Counted from the stretch's first letter, positions 28,726 to 38,093 are shown. The stretch: DNA of 64,000 bases from CAWDMC01 sp963803295 (GCA_963803295.1 CAWDMC010000017.1:1-64000), one strand, 5' to 3'. The notes: generated from the letters alone by a model not told the origin. Program-made: numbers and translations.

Positions 28726-29778
28726 ATGATGAAGGACGAAATCTACCAGCAGCCGGCCGTGCTGTCAGGCGTGAGGAAATATTACTCAAGCCCTGGTGCT
28801 ATTGCTGAGAAGCAGCTGCGCAAACTGGCAAAGCGCTGGCCGCCGGTAGTCATCTTCACCGGCATGGGCTCTTCTTTATTTGCGGCATACCCGGCCCAGG
28901 CTTATTTGACGTCGTTGGGCATTCGCGCTTTTGTTTGGGAAACGGCGGAGCTGCTGAATCACCATCTTAAAATCCTCAAGCCAGACGTGTTGCTGGTAGC
29001 CGTATCGCAATCGGGTGAAACCATCGAGATTACCCGGCTGCTCGATCGTATGCCGGATAATGTCGGAGTGGTTTCGGTGGTCAACATCGAGGCTAGCACT
29101 CTGGCCAGGCGGGGCGCGCTGTTGCTGCCCATGATGGCCGGACGCCAGTCGGTGGTTAGCACCAAGACCTACATGTGCAGCGTAGCGGTGCTGATGTACC
29201 TGGCCGTGACCCTGGCCGGCGAAAGCACTCGCTCGCTGACCACCGCGCTGGTGAGCGCGATCGAGGCGCAGGAGCGGGTTCTCGATGAAGCCGACTCGCT
29301 GGTCGAGCCTTTAGTGGAATTCCTAAACAACCCACCCTATGTGTGTTTGATGTCGCGCGGAGCCGATCTTTCAACCGCCTTTCAGGGGGCGCTGACACTC
29401 AAAGAAGTGGTCCGGGTGGCCGCCGAGGCCACCAGCGCCGCGCAGTTCCGTCACGGTCCCATCGAGATCATCCATCCTACCCATCGCTACATCATCTTCG
29501 CGCGCGCGCCCCTGCGCGGCCAGCGCCACACCGGGAAACTGCTGGTAAAGCTGGCCGAGGATATCCGCACCCACGGGGGACGGGTCCTGCTTTACAGTGA
29601 CAGCGCGGCAAAGCTGGCGGCCAATCTCCGGGTGGTCGAGGTCGATCCGATACGGCTGGGTCTGGGAACGCTGCTCGACACCTTACACATTCAATTGCTG
29701 GCACATGAACTCGCGTTGCGCGCCGGTCTGGAGCCGGGAAAACTTCGCATTGCCGATGAAGTGACTTTAGAGGAATAG
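28726..29778 (+). CDS. SIS-domain sugar isomerase/deaminase (GlmS C-half/AgaS-like)
   Basis: Two SIS domains bind a phosphosugar. VIFTGMGSSLFAAYPAQAYL marks the first domain, VSQSGETIEITRLLDR its phosphate-binding SGET loop, VVSTKTYMCSVA the following helix, and SRGADLSTAFQGALTLKEV with EFRHGP-like AAQFRHGPIEII the second domain, as in the isomerising half of GlmS or in AgaS. Length 350 aa. First gene of a same-strand run with SDR, RpiB-like and glyA genes; gaps are 57, 145 and 110 bp. Confidence 0.82.
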   Translation: MMKDEIYQQPAVLSGVRKYYSSPGAIAEKQLRKLAKRWPPVVIFTGMGSSLFAAYPAQAYLTSLGIRAFVWETAELLNHHLKILKPDVLLVAVSQSGETIEITRLLDRMPDNVGVVSVVNIEASTLARRGALLLPMMAGRQSVVSTKTYMCSVAVLMYLAVTLAGESTRSLTTALVSAIEAQERVLDEADSLVEPLVEFLNNPPYVCLMSRGADLSTAFQGALTLKEVVRVAAEATSAAQFRHGPIEIIHPTHRYIIFARAPLRGQRHTGKLLVKLAEDIRTHGGRVLLYSDSAAKLAANLRVVEVDPIRLGLGTLLDTLHIQLLAHELALRAGLEPGKLRIADEVTLEE

Positions 29779-29835
29779 GGAGAACCCTCTCCCAACGGAA
29801 CGCGCGCGCTACTTCACCAGGGAGGAATTCATTTC

Positions 29836-30591
29836 ATGCTTTTAGAGGGCCAAGTCGCACTGATTACAGGAGCCGGCAGTGGCATTGGACGCGCTACAGC
29901 CGAAGCCCTGGCGCGCCAGGGAGCGCGCGTGGCGGTGAATTATCACAAGAATCGCACCGGCGCTGAAGAGGCGGCGGACGCGATCAGCAAAACTGGCCGC
30001 GAGGCCATGCCGGTTCATGCCGATGTCACCCGTGCCGAGGAAATTCAAGCTATGGTGGCCGCGATCCGCGAACACTGGGGCCGGATCGATATTCTCGTGA
30101 ACAACGCCGGCGACTTGATTGCCCGCCACACGCTGGCCGATATGACCGAGGGCCACTGGGACGCCGTCATGGACCTGAACCTGAAGAGCGTCTTCCTCTG
30201 CAGCAAGGCGCTTTGGGAGGAAATGGCGGCTCGCAAGGGCGGTTGCATCATCAACGTCTCTTCTATTGCAGGACGTAACGGCGGCGGCCTGGGAGCGGCT
30301 GCTTACGGTGCGGCCAAGGGCGGTTTGATCGCGTATACCAAGGGGCTGGCGAGAGAACTCGCGCCCCATGGAGTCCGCGTCAACGGGGTCGCTCCAGGGG
30401 TCATTGCCACGCCCTTCCATGAACGCCACAGCTCCGGCGGCCTGTTCGAAAAATTCATCACGACCATACCCATGGCCCGTGCGGGGACCTCGGAGGAGAT
30501 CGCGGATGTCATCGTGTTCCTCGCCTCGCCCGCGGCCCGCTACATGACGGGCGAGACCGTAGAAGTGAATGGCGGGCAGTTGATGGACTGA
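29836..30591 (+). CDS. SDR-family oxidoreductase, FabG-like
   Basis: NAD(P)-dependent short-chain dehydrogenase. TGAGSGIGRA cofactor loop, NNAGDLIARH, catalytic Ser in INVSSIAGRNGGG, YGAAKGGLIAYTK (YxxxK) and PGVIATPF. Full length at 251 aa, with GGAGG directly upstream (29821). Its place between a SIS isomerase and an RpiB-like protein suggests a sugar or polyol substrate instead of an acyl chain, but that is inference from context. Confidence 0.88.
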   Translation: MLLEGQVALITGAGSGIGRATAEALARQGARVAVNYHKNRTGAEEAADAISKTGREAMPVHADVTRAEEIQAMVAAIREHWGRIDILVNNAGDLIARHTLADMTEGHWDAVMDLNLKSVFLCSKALWEEMAARKGGCIINVSSIAGRNGGGLGAAAYGAAKGGLIAYTKGLARELAPHGVRVNGVAPGVIATPFHERHSSGGLFEKFITTIPMARAGTSEEIADVIVFLASPAARYMTGETVEVNGGQLMD

Positions 30592-30736
30592 AGCGGTTTC
30601 GACGTGAGGCACTTTCCGGCTTTTAGCTCGACGACCGGGCTGGCTTCATTCCCTCCCGAATCACCTCTGCCGGGATGCGCCTTCTGCGCGTGTTAGAATA
30701 ACCATCAGCCTGAATGGAGGCTGCAGGGGAGACACT

Positions 30737-31231
30737 TTGCCCGAACGTCGTATTCGAATCGCCTTGGGTTCGGACCACGCTGGCCTTCCGCTCAAAAAAA
30801 AGATCCACACATACCTGGCGAGCCGGGGTTACGAAGTGGAGGACCACGGCACCGATACCGCCGCGTCGGTGGACTACCCCGATTTTGCGGAACGAGTGGC
30901 GGCTCGCGTGGCTGCCCGGCAAGTCAACTGCGGCGTACTTTTCGATGGTGCGGGCGTGGCGATGGCCATGGCTGCCAACAAGGTACCGGGAATCCGCGCT
31001 GCCCCGTGCAGCGATACCCTGACGGCACGGATGGCGCGTGAGCACAATGACGCCAACGTCCTGGCCATGGGCGGACGCACTGTCGATGAGTCGACAGCCA
31101 GGAACATTCTCGACACCTGGCTCGCGACTGCGTTCGCCAGCCGGCATCAGCAGCGGCTGGATAAAGTCGCGGCAATCGAGAGAAAGTATCGAACGTCGGG
31201 CCGGGAGGCCGGCGCCCCCAACAGGCAGTAA
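30737..31231 (+). CDS. RpiB/LacAB-family sugar-phosphate isomerase, variant active site
   Basis: Starts at TTG 30737 behind GGGGAG. Keeps the family frame: ALGSDHAGLPLKK, HGTD, DYPDFAERVA, AANKVPGIRAA, REHNDANVLAMGGR and SRHQQRLDKV. In RpiB of E. coli the enolising base is Cys in ICGTGVG; here the aligned stretch is FDGAGVAMAM, so Cys is replaced by Asp and the following Thr by Ala. Some RpiB proteins use another acid, so activity is possible but the substrate may differ from ribose 5-phosphate. Neighbours are a SIS isomerase and an SDR upstream and glyA downstream. Confidence 0.8.
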   Translation: MPERRIRIALGSDHAGLPLKKKIHTYLASRGYEVEDHGTDTAASVDYPDFAERVAARVAARQVNCGVLFDGAGVAMAMAANKVPGIRAAPCSDTLTARMAREHNDANVLAMGGRTVDESTARNILDTWLATAFASRHQQRLDKVAAIERKYRTSGREAGAPNRQ

Positions 31232-31258
31232 GCAGCAGACAGTCAGGGCCGGTAGCCG

Positions 31259-31293
31259 GTAGCGCAGACTTCGCTTTCCGGAAGCCTGCGGTT
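31259..31293 (+). repeat. REP-like palindrome, GTAG foot, imperfect
   Basis: GTAG at 31259-31262, then CGCAGACTTC (31263-31272) pairing with GAAGCCTGCG across an 8-base loop with one mismatch. Lies between the RpiB-like gene and glyA, so it is likely in the transcript leader of glyA. Confidence 0.5.
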
Positions 31294-31341
31294 TGTCAGC
31301 ATTAAGAAGGCAACCGGAGCCCAAACACGAAAGAGGAATTT

Positions 31342-32625
31342 ATGACCGCTATCGTTCACGCTCCAGCCCATGTTCTGGAAGACACTGATCCCGAGATCTG
31401 GCGGGCCATCCACAACGAAGTCGACCGTCAGGCGCATACCATAGAATTGATCGCTTCTGAGAACTTTGTCAGCGAAGCGGTGCTCGAAGCACTGGGTTCG
31501 GTGCTCACCAATAAATATGCCGAAGGACTGCCCGGAAAGCGCTACTACGGCGGCTGCGAATTTGTGGACGTGGCGGAGAACCTTGCCATCGAGCGCGCCA
31601 AGAAGCTTTTCGGCGCCGAACACGTCAACGTTCAGCCGCACTCCGGCGCCCAGGCAAACCAGTCCGTCTACCTGACCGTCCTGAAACCCGGAGATACCGT
31701 GTTGGGCATGAATCTGGCCCACGGAGGCCATCTTACCCACGGCCATCCCCTGAACTTCTCCGGCAAGATGTACAAGATCGTGCCCTATGGCGTGCGCAAG
31801 GATACCGAGACCATCGACTATGACGAGGTCGAAGCCCTGGCCCTCGAGCACCGGCCGCGTCTGATCATCGCCGGCGCCAGCGCCTATCCGCGCCTGATCG
31901 ATTTCGAGCGTTTCGGTGCCATCGCCAAGAAAGCCGGGGCGCTGCTGATGGTGGACATGGCCCATATCGCGGGCCTGGTCGCCACCGGCCTGCACCCGAG
32001 CCCTTTCCCTCACGCCGACTTCGTGACCACCACCACGCATAAGACGCTGCGCGGACCGCGCGGCGGCATGGTTTTCTGCACCGCCCAATTTGCCAAGGAA
32101 CTCGACAAGGCCGTCTTTCCCTGCCTGCAGGGCGGTCCGCTCATGCACGTCATCGCTGCCAAAGCGGTCAGCTTCAAGGAAGCGCTCGAGCCCGAGTTCC
32201 GCAACTACCAGAAGCAGATCGTAGCCAATGCCAAGACGATGTCAGACACGCTGTCGGCCGAAGGCTTTCGCATCGTTTCGGGCGGCACTGACAATCACCT
32301 GATGCTGGTGGACGTATTCTCCCAGAAGGTCACGGGCAAGCAGGCCGAGCAGAACCTCGACAAAGCCGGTATCACCGTGAACAAGAATGCCATTCCCTTC
32401 GACGTGAATCCGCCCATGACCGCCAGCGGCATTCGCATCGGTACCCCCGCCGTCACCACGCGCGGCATTAAAGAACCCGAGGCGAAACAAATCGCCTTGT
32501 GGATCTCCGAAGTGCTGCACCATCTCGATGATGAGCTGGTCCAGAGGCGAGTGCGTTCTGAAGTCGAAAATCTTACGGAGCGGTTCCCGCTTTATGAGAG
32601 CCGGCGGGCGGTCCAGGCCAGATAG
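31342..32625 (+). CDS. glyA: Serine hydroxymethyltransferase
   Basis: PLP enzyme interconverting serine and glycine with tetrahydrofolate, the main source of one-carbon units. IELIASENFVSEAVLEALGS, NKYAEGLPGKRYYGGCEFVD, VQPHSGAQANQSVY, and the PLP lysine in TTTTHKTLRGPRGG are all present in a normal 427-aa protein. Preceded by GAGG at good spacing. No glycine riboswitch is apparent in the 110-bp leader, which holds a REP-like stem. Confidence 0.97.
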   Translation: MTAIVHAPAHVLEDTDPEIWRAIHNEVDRQAHTIELIASENFVSEAVLEALGSVLTNKYAEGLPGKRYYGGCEFVDVAENLAIERAKKLFGAEHVNVQPHSGAQANQSVYLTVLKPGDTVLGMNLAHGGHLTHGHPLNFSGKMYKIVPYGVRKDTETIDYDEVEALALEHRPRLIIAGASAYPRLIDFERFGAIAKKAGALLMVDMAHIAGLVATGLHPSPFPHADFVTTTTHKTLRGPRGGMVFCTAQFAKELDKAVFPCLQGGPLMHVIAAKAVSFKEALEPEFRNYQKQIVANAKTMSDTLSAEGFRIVSGGTDNHLMLVDVFSQKVTGKQAEQNLDKAGITVNKNAIPFDVNPPMTASGIRIGTPAVTTRGIKEPEAKQIALWISEVLHHLDDELVQRRVRSEVENLTERFPLYESRRAVQAR

Positions 32626-32731
32626 AGCCGATGACGCGCGCCTAGGATCCCTCTCTTGTTCCTCAAGTGATTAAGCCGGTCGACAACTCCTGCCAAATCC
32701 TCCGCATCGAAGGTGGGGAAAGTCCACTTGG

Positions 32732-33790
32732 ATGAGAATCGCGGCGCCCCATTGCATTGTCGCTGCTGTGATCCTGGCGATCATAAGCACCAGCGTTCTG
32801 TCTGCTCAGGTTCCTCCACCAGCGGCACAGCGGTCAGAGTCGACGGCCGTAGAGAATGGGAACAAAGCGATACTCCCCGGTGCATCCGCAGGGTCACGCC
32901 GCAGGGACGGCTTCACGATCAAGGCAGATGTGAATCTGGTCCTGGTTGAAGCGACCGTTCGCGACCGGCGCGGTGCTCTCGTTGACAACCTTACGGCTGG
33001 GAATTTCCACCTCTTTGAGAACGGCGTCGAGCAGCAGATCAGCTACTTCTCGCGCGATGAGCTTCCTTTGGCCGTGGCGCTTGTTGTCGATTGCAGCGGC
33101 AGTATGGGTCCGGCTTTGAAGCAGCTGCACCATGCCATCTACGACATTCTTTCCCCCCTCAAACCGGACGACGAAGTGGCTCTGTTTGACTTTGCCGCGC
33201 GAGCCGAGCTGTTGGCAGGCCTGACGTCTGACCGGCGGCGAATCGGCGATGGTATCGGCGGCATCCATGCGGAAGGTGGAACGCTCATTCCCGACGCTCT
33301 CTGCGACGCGTCAGAGTATCTCGCTCGCGCAGCGCCGCACCGGCGGCACGCGGTCATCCTTTTCTCCGACAATGCCAACACTCTGCAAGGATACGCGGAT
33401 GAGAAAAGAGTTATTCGCGAAGCTTTGGAATCGGAATCCGTTATCTACAGCATTAAGGTCGAACAAAACCCTCACCCGCACAAGATGTACGTGATCTTGC
33501 CCATTTTCACCGATGTCTCAGTGCCGAAGATCGTCTACCAGACGGGCGGAGACGTGATCGACGCCGCGGGTGTTCGAGATATACCGGCTGCGATAGCTAC
33601 GTCAATCGCTAGAATCAAGCAGCGATACACGCTGGGCTACTACAGCACCGACCATCGCCTTGATGGCGGCTTCCGCACAATCAACGTCCACGTCGCTGCA
33701 GGCTCAGCGGATTCCGGCGGGGAATACACCGTCTACTCTCGCCAGGGCTATTACGCCCGCACTCAAGAGTCTTCCCGGATTCAGCCCTAA
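32732..33790 (+). CDS. Exported VWFA-related protein
   Basis: Secreted von Willebrand factor A-type protein of the sort abundant in Acidobacteriota. N-terminal signal (IVAAVILAIISTSVLSAQ), an acidobacterial VWFA-related linker (VEATVRDRRGALVDNLTAGNFHLFENG), and a MIDAS motif VVDCSGSMG with a later Thr in GGTLIPDAL and Asp in ILFSDNAN completing a likely metal site. The C-terminal part LGYYSTDHRLDGGFR is a known ending of this group. Function unknown. Confidence 0.82.
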   Translation: MRIAAPHCIVAAVILAIISTSVLSAQVPPPAAQRSESTAVENGNKAILPGASAGSRRRDGFTIKADVNLVLVEATVRDRRGALVDNLTAGNFHLFENGVEQQISYFSRDELPLAVALVVDCSGSMGPALKQLHHAIYDILSPLKPDDEVALFDFAARAELLAGLTSDRRRIGDGIGGIHAEGGTLIPDALCDASEYLARAAPHRRHAVILFSDNANTLQGYADEKRVIREALESESVIYSIKVEQNPHPHKMYVILPIFTDVSVPKIVYQTGGDVIDAAGVRDIPAAIATSIARIKQRYTLGYYSTDHRLDGGFRTINVHVAAGSADSGGEYTVYSRQGYYARTQESSRIQP

Positions 33791-34099
33791 AGCGCCCAAC
33801 AGGCTGTAATAATGGGCGTGTTGTCATTTGCTCGGATAGCGGCGTCCCACTGATGCGACGAGTGTCCCGAGGACAATTGCAATTCCGAGCTCGGCTGTCC
33901 CCAGCACCATGAACCAGACCACGACTTTTACGGCTAGACTCATAAAAACGACCCCCATGGTCTTATCGGCTCTTTAGCGACATGGCTTTAATGTCTTGTT
34001 GGCATCCGCTGCCATCCGCCGATTGGGCGACTACCTTACCTGTTGTGTTCCCACAGAAAGTATGCGAGGCCACCTGTAGGAAGCCAAGAGGAGTGTGCA
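33791..34099. other. Intergenic region before padR, one possible small gene
   Basis: 309 bases. A short minus-strand membrane-protein frame (33824-33943) is the only gene candidate. The promoter of the padR-permease unit should be in the right half; no clear -10/-35 pair was found. Confidence 0.4.
33824..33943 (-). CDS. Possible small membrane protein, 39 aa
   Basis: From ATG 33943 (GGGGG eight bases upstream) the frame reads MSLAVKVVVWFMVLGTAEL, continues with a hydrophobic stretch and ends at TGA 33824 after VGRRYPSK. One long hydrophobic segment and a basic tail make a single-pass protein plausible. An in-frame ATG at 33958 would add five residues. Evidence is composition and the ribosome-binding site only. 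Confidence 0.35.
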   Translation of the reverse strand: MSLAVKVVVWFMVLGTAELGIAIVLGTLVASVGRRYPSK

Positions 34100-34447
34100 G
34101 TGAAAGAGAAAAATGAGGTTCGACAGGGTACTTTGGCGCTGATGGTGCTCAAGACTCTCGATGTGTTGGGGACGGTGCACGGCTATGGGATTGCACGTCG
34201 CATCGAGCAAATCAGTGGAGATCTGCTGGCGGTGAATCAAGGCACTCTATACCCGGTGCTGTTGAAGCTGGAGCAGGAGGGCGCGATTGCCTCCGAGTGG
34301 GGCTCTTCGGAGAATAACCGCAGGGCAAGGTTCTACCGGCTGACCCGCAACGGACGCAAACAGCTTCAGGCCGAGACTCGGGAATGGGAGCAGACCGCCG
34401 CCATCATCGCCCGATTCTTTGCAGCGAAAGCGGAGGATTTGCGATGA
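34100..34447 (+). CDS. PadR-family transcriptional regulator
   Basis: Winged-helix repressor. The N-terminal region has VRQGTLALMVLKTLDVLG and HGYGIARRIEQISGDLLAVNQGTLYPVLLKLEQEG, the usual PadR helix-turn-helix and wing entry, then RRARFYRLTRNGRKQLQAE. Start GTG 34100 follows AGGAG. Its last codons overlap the permease ATG by ATGA. In Acidobacteriota this pair is standard, and the PadR protein presumably controls the permease operon. Confidence 0.9.
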   Translation: MKEKNEVRQGTLALMVLKTLDVLGTVHGYGIARRIEQISGDLLAVNQGTLYPVLLKLEQEGAIASEWGSSENNRRARFYRLTRNGRKQLQAETREWEQTAAIIARFFAAKAEDLR

Positions 34448-37232
34448 GAGTGCTGAGGCGATTTTTCACGCGCCTGGTCACGTCGGTGCTGGGACGGCGA
34501 GACGAAGAGCGGTTAAGGGAAGAGATCGAGGAGCATGTTGCGCTATTGACCGCGGAGAACCTTCGCGCCGGCCTAGCGCCGGTGGAGGCGCGACGCCAGG
34601 CGTTGCTGAAGTTCGGCGGGGTGGAGGCGACCAAGGAAGACTATCGGGATCAACAAGGCTTCCCGTTTCTCGAAACCCTACTGCAGGACACGCGTTACGC
34701 CCTGCGGCGTCTGCGCCGGGCTCCAGTCTTCGCCATCACGGCTGTCCTAACGCTGTCACTTGGAATCGGAGCGACCACCTCGATCTTTACCCTGGTGCAT
34801 GCCGTTCTGCTCAGGTCGTTGCCGGTGTCGAACCCTAACCAGCTTTATCGCTTGGGCGACGTTCTCCATTGTTGCGTATGGGCCGGGTATAGCCAGGGTA
34901 GCGAATTCTCGATTGTTTCTTATGATCTCTATCGGCATTTCCGCGATCACACCAAGGGCTTCGAAGAATTGGCCGCATTCAAGGCCGGCGAAACCTTCTT
35001 GGGGTACGGCGCGCCCACAGCGCCAATGGTGCAGCCAATGGTGCAGAAAGTTATCTGGGCGAATTCGTTTCCGGCAATTACTTCACGATGTTCGGCTTAG
35101 GCGCTTACGCCGGACGCGCGCTCAAAGCGGCCGACGATCAGCCCGGAGCACCGCCTGTAGCCGTCATCAGCTATCGCGTGTGGCGTCAGAAGTACGGGCT
35201 GGATCCGTCGGTGATCGGCGGTGTCTTCAACATCAACGATAAACCGTTCACCGTTGTCGGTGTCACTCCTCCGCCCTTTTACGGCGATACCCTACGAGAC
35301 ACACCACCTGACTTCTTCCTGCCGCTTGCGACCGAACCTCTCGTTCAAGGCGATAGCTCAATGCTTCACCAGTACGACCGGCACTGGCTCGGCCTGATCG
35401 GGCGCATCCAGGCGGGCGCGGCGCCAGCGTCCATCGAAGCCCAAATGCGCGTGGAACTGCAAGGGTGGCTCCGATCGCATCTGGCGGAGATGGGTCCAAA
35501 TGACCGCTCCAGACTCTCGCAGCAGACGCTGCATTTGAGTCCCGGAGGCGCCGGAATCACCAGCATGCGCCAGGAGTACGAGCACTGGCTGCGGATACTC
35601 ATGATGGTGGCGGGCTTCGTATTGCTGATCGTCTGCGCGAACGTGGCGAACCTGATGCTGGTTCGCGGTATGGAGCGGCGGCAACAGACCTCGCTGAGCG
35701 TGGCCTTGGGTGCCCGGCCGGCGCGGCTGGTCCGCCAAGCGCTGACTGAGAGTGTGACCCTTTCGTTGCTCGGGGGCGCGGCGGGTGTCGTGGTTGCATT
35801 CGCGGGGACGAGCCTGATTCTGCATTTCGCGTTTCAGAGCACCGCGGCTTTGCCCATTAGTGCGTCGCCGTCACTCCCGGTACTTCTGTTTACGTTCGGA
35901 ATTTCGCTAATCACCGGCGTCGCATTTGGCATCGCTCCGGCGTGGATGACCACCCGCGCCGATCCCATCGAGGCGCTTCGGGGCATCCATTATTCGACGC
36001 GCCGGACCGGCTCACTTCCGCGCAAAACCCTGGTGATTCTGCAAACAGCGCTCTCCTTGGCGCTCCTGTCCGCCTCGGGACTGCTGACGGAGGCGCTGCA
36101 CAAACTGGAGCGCCAGGACTTTGGCTTCGAGCAGGACCGGCGCACGGTGGTGAATATCGACCCGGTGCTCGCCGGCTACAAGCCGGAACAACTCGAGTTG
36201 CTTTATCGCCGTGTCCACGATTCCCTGGCGAGCATTCCGGGAGTATCGTCGGTCGCCTTTAGTCTCTATTCGCCCCAAAGTGGGGACAACTGGAACGAAC
36301 TGATCTACGTTGAAGGCCGCCCGGCTCCTGGGCCTTCCGATAACAATATTTCTTGGATCGATCGTGTTTCTCCGGGATACTTCGAGACTATCGGCAACCC
36401 CATTATCAGGGGACGCTCGATCTCGGAACAAGACACGGCGACCTCGCGGCATGTGGCTGTAATCAATGAAACGTTCGCACGAAAGTTCTTTAAGAATGAA
36501 GACCCCATGGGGAAGCATTTCGGCAATGCCGAAATAAAATCTGCAGCGGAATACGAAGTTGTGGGCGTGGCTAGGGACGCACGTTATCTGACCGACTTCG
36601 AAAAGCCTGCGGTCGCGTTCTTCTTCGTGCCCGAGTCGCAATCCGTTGTATTTGCGAGCCCGAGCAACAACGTAGGCGAAGCGCGGACGCATTTCCTGCA
36701 CGATATCGTCGTTCTAATGCGACCCGGCGCGAAATTGTCCGAAGAACAAGTGCGGCACGCCCTTGCTGACGTCGATCCGAAGCTACCAGTAATGAGAATG
36801 CAGAGTCTCAGCGACCAGGTGGCCGCGAATTTCAGTCAGCAGCGTCTCATCGCGCGACTCACCTCGCTATTCGGGATTCTTGCGCTCGTGCTGGCCTCCA
36901 TCGGACTTTACGGCGTGACCGCCTATACGGTCGGCAGCCGCACCAATGAGATCGGAGTGCGGATGGCGCTCGGCGCGGGCCGCGGCCGCGTAATCACCTT
37001 GATTATGCGCGCGGCACTGGTTCTGACCGCGCTTGGCCTATTGCTAGGCCTGCCCTTGGCTTTGGCGGCGGGACGGTTCCTGGGGAGTCAGCTTTACGGA
37101 AGTCACCAGGGAGATCTCACAGTCATGGCGGCGGCGATCCTTACTCAGGGTTTGTCCGCGTTGACTGCGGCCATAATCCCGGCATTTCGGGCAAGTTCGA
37201 TCTCTCCGGTGGAGGCGCTGCGGGCCGAGTAA
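34444..37232 (+). CDS. ADOP-type MacB/FtsX permease, one frameshift
   Basis: Large ABC permease without its own ATPase (acidobacterial duplicated orphan permease class). The N-terminal soluble part carries EERLREEIEEHVALL, then a membrane segment near VFAITAVLTLSLGIGA with the MacB periplasmic domain (GNYFTMFGLG...), a first FtsX unit (VAGFVLLIVCANVANLMLVR) and a C-terminal FtsX unit (LVLASIGLYGVTAYTVGSRTNEIG). The first frame breaks near 35040 inside a perfect 12-bp tandem duplication (GCCAATGGTGCA, 35022-35045); the correct frame resumes with AESYLGEFVSGNYFT. The shift is -1 (or +2). Substrate unknown. Confidence 0.85.
35022..35045. repeat. 12-bp tandem duplication at the frame break
   Basis: GCCAATGGTGCA is present twice back to back (35022-35033 and 35034-35045). 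The duplication is itself in frame (PMVQ-PMVQ), but the reading frame is lost immediately after it. Confidence 0.8.
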
Positions 37233-37379
37233 ATCCTTCTCCCTGAGCAGCCAGCGCTGCAACATATCGTTCAGATGGCGCATACATTGCGATGTGTGAG
37301 TTGTCTTCCTCGGTTCGCCAAACGCCGGCATCCGGCCGATCCCGGTGAACAGACCGCGTCAGAAGAGCGAGTCCGGAAT

Positions 37380-37402
37380 CGCAGACATGCAGCATGTCTG
37401 CG
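37380..37402. repeat. 11-bp perfect palindrome
   Basis: CGCAGACATGC and GCATGTCTGCG are separated by one A, forming a near-perfect inverted repeat about 95 bp before the next gene. It could be an operator or a REP-type stem; there is no GTAG foot and no T tract. Confidence 0.5.
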
Positions 37403-37496
37403 CCACGCCGACCTCCCTTCTCGCCCTACCCGAGATGCTATTGAATTGCGCTGCCTGTTCTCATAGAATCCTTCTTTCCTGAAAGGAGAATCCTCC

Positions 37497-38093
37497 ATGG
37501 CCAGGAACTCAAATCACCGCCGACGGAAAGGGATCACGCGCCGCGAGTTTCTCGAGACCGGCATTGCCGGATCGCTGGTGGCCGGCGTTGCCTCGGCGCA
37601 GTTCTCCGCCCCGAAGCCGGAAAAGCGCGGCAGAAAGCCGCAGCCTCTCAGCGAGCGTGATCGCAAGACGCTGGCGGCCGCGATCGACGAAATCATCCCG
37701 GCGAGCGATGGCATGCCCTCAGCGGGCCAGGTGGGTGGCGTCCAGTATCTCGACCGCGCTGCTCGCGAGAATCGGGAGATCGCCGACGAGTTACACAAGA
37801 GCCTGGACGCCTTGAACGGCACCAGCCAGAAGCGTTTCGGCAAGGGCTTTACGGCGCTGTCCCACCAGGAAAAGGTTCAGGCGCTTTCGAGCCTCGAACA
37901 GTTGGACGCGGCGGAATTCGCCGCCTTGCGCGATCACGTTTATGAGTCCTACTACACCCAGCCGGCGGTGTGGAAGAAGATCGGTTACGACTTCCACCCG
38001 ACCAATGAGGGCGGCCCGATGATGAAGCCCTTCGATGAATCGGTGCTGGCCGAGGTCCGGAAGAAACCCAAGTATTACCGGGAGGTGCCGTGA
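37497..38093 (+). CDS. Gluconate 2-dehydrogenase subunit 3-like protein, Tat-exported
   Basis: Small partner of membrane-linked GMC dehydrogenases. A twin-arginine signal is visible: GITRREFLETGIAGSLVAGVASA. The mature part has AIDEIIPASDGMPSAGQVGG and SHQEKVQALSSLEQ, typical of the Gluc-DH-III family, and ends with YREVP. AGGAG lies before ATG 37497. The stop overlaps the oxidoreductase start at 38093. Confidence 0.88.
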   Translation: MARNSNHRRRKGITRREFLETGIAGSLVAGVASAQFSAPKPEKRGRKPQPLSERDRKTLAAAIDEIIPASDGMPSAGQVGGVQYLDRAARENREIADELHKSLDALNGTSQKRFGKGFTALSHQEKVQALSSLEQLDAAEFAALRDHVYESYYTQPAVWKKIGYDFHPTNEGGPMMKPFDESVLAEVRKKPKYYREVP

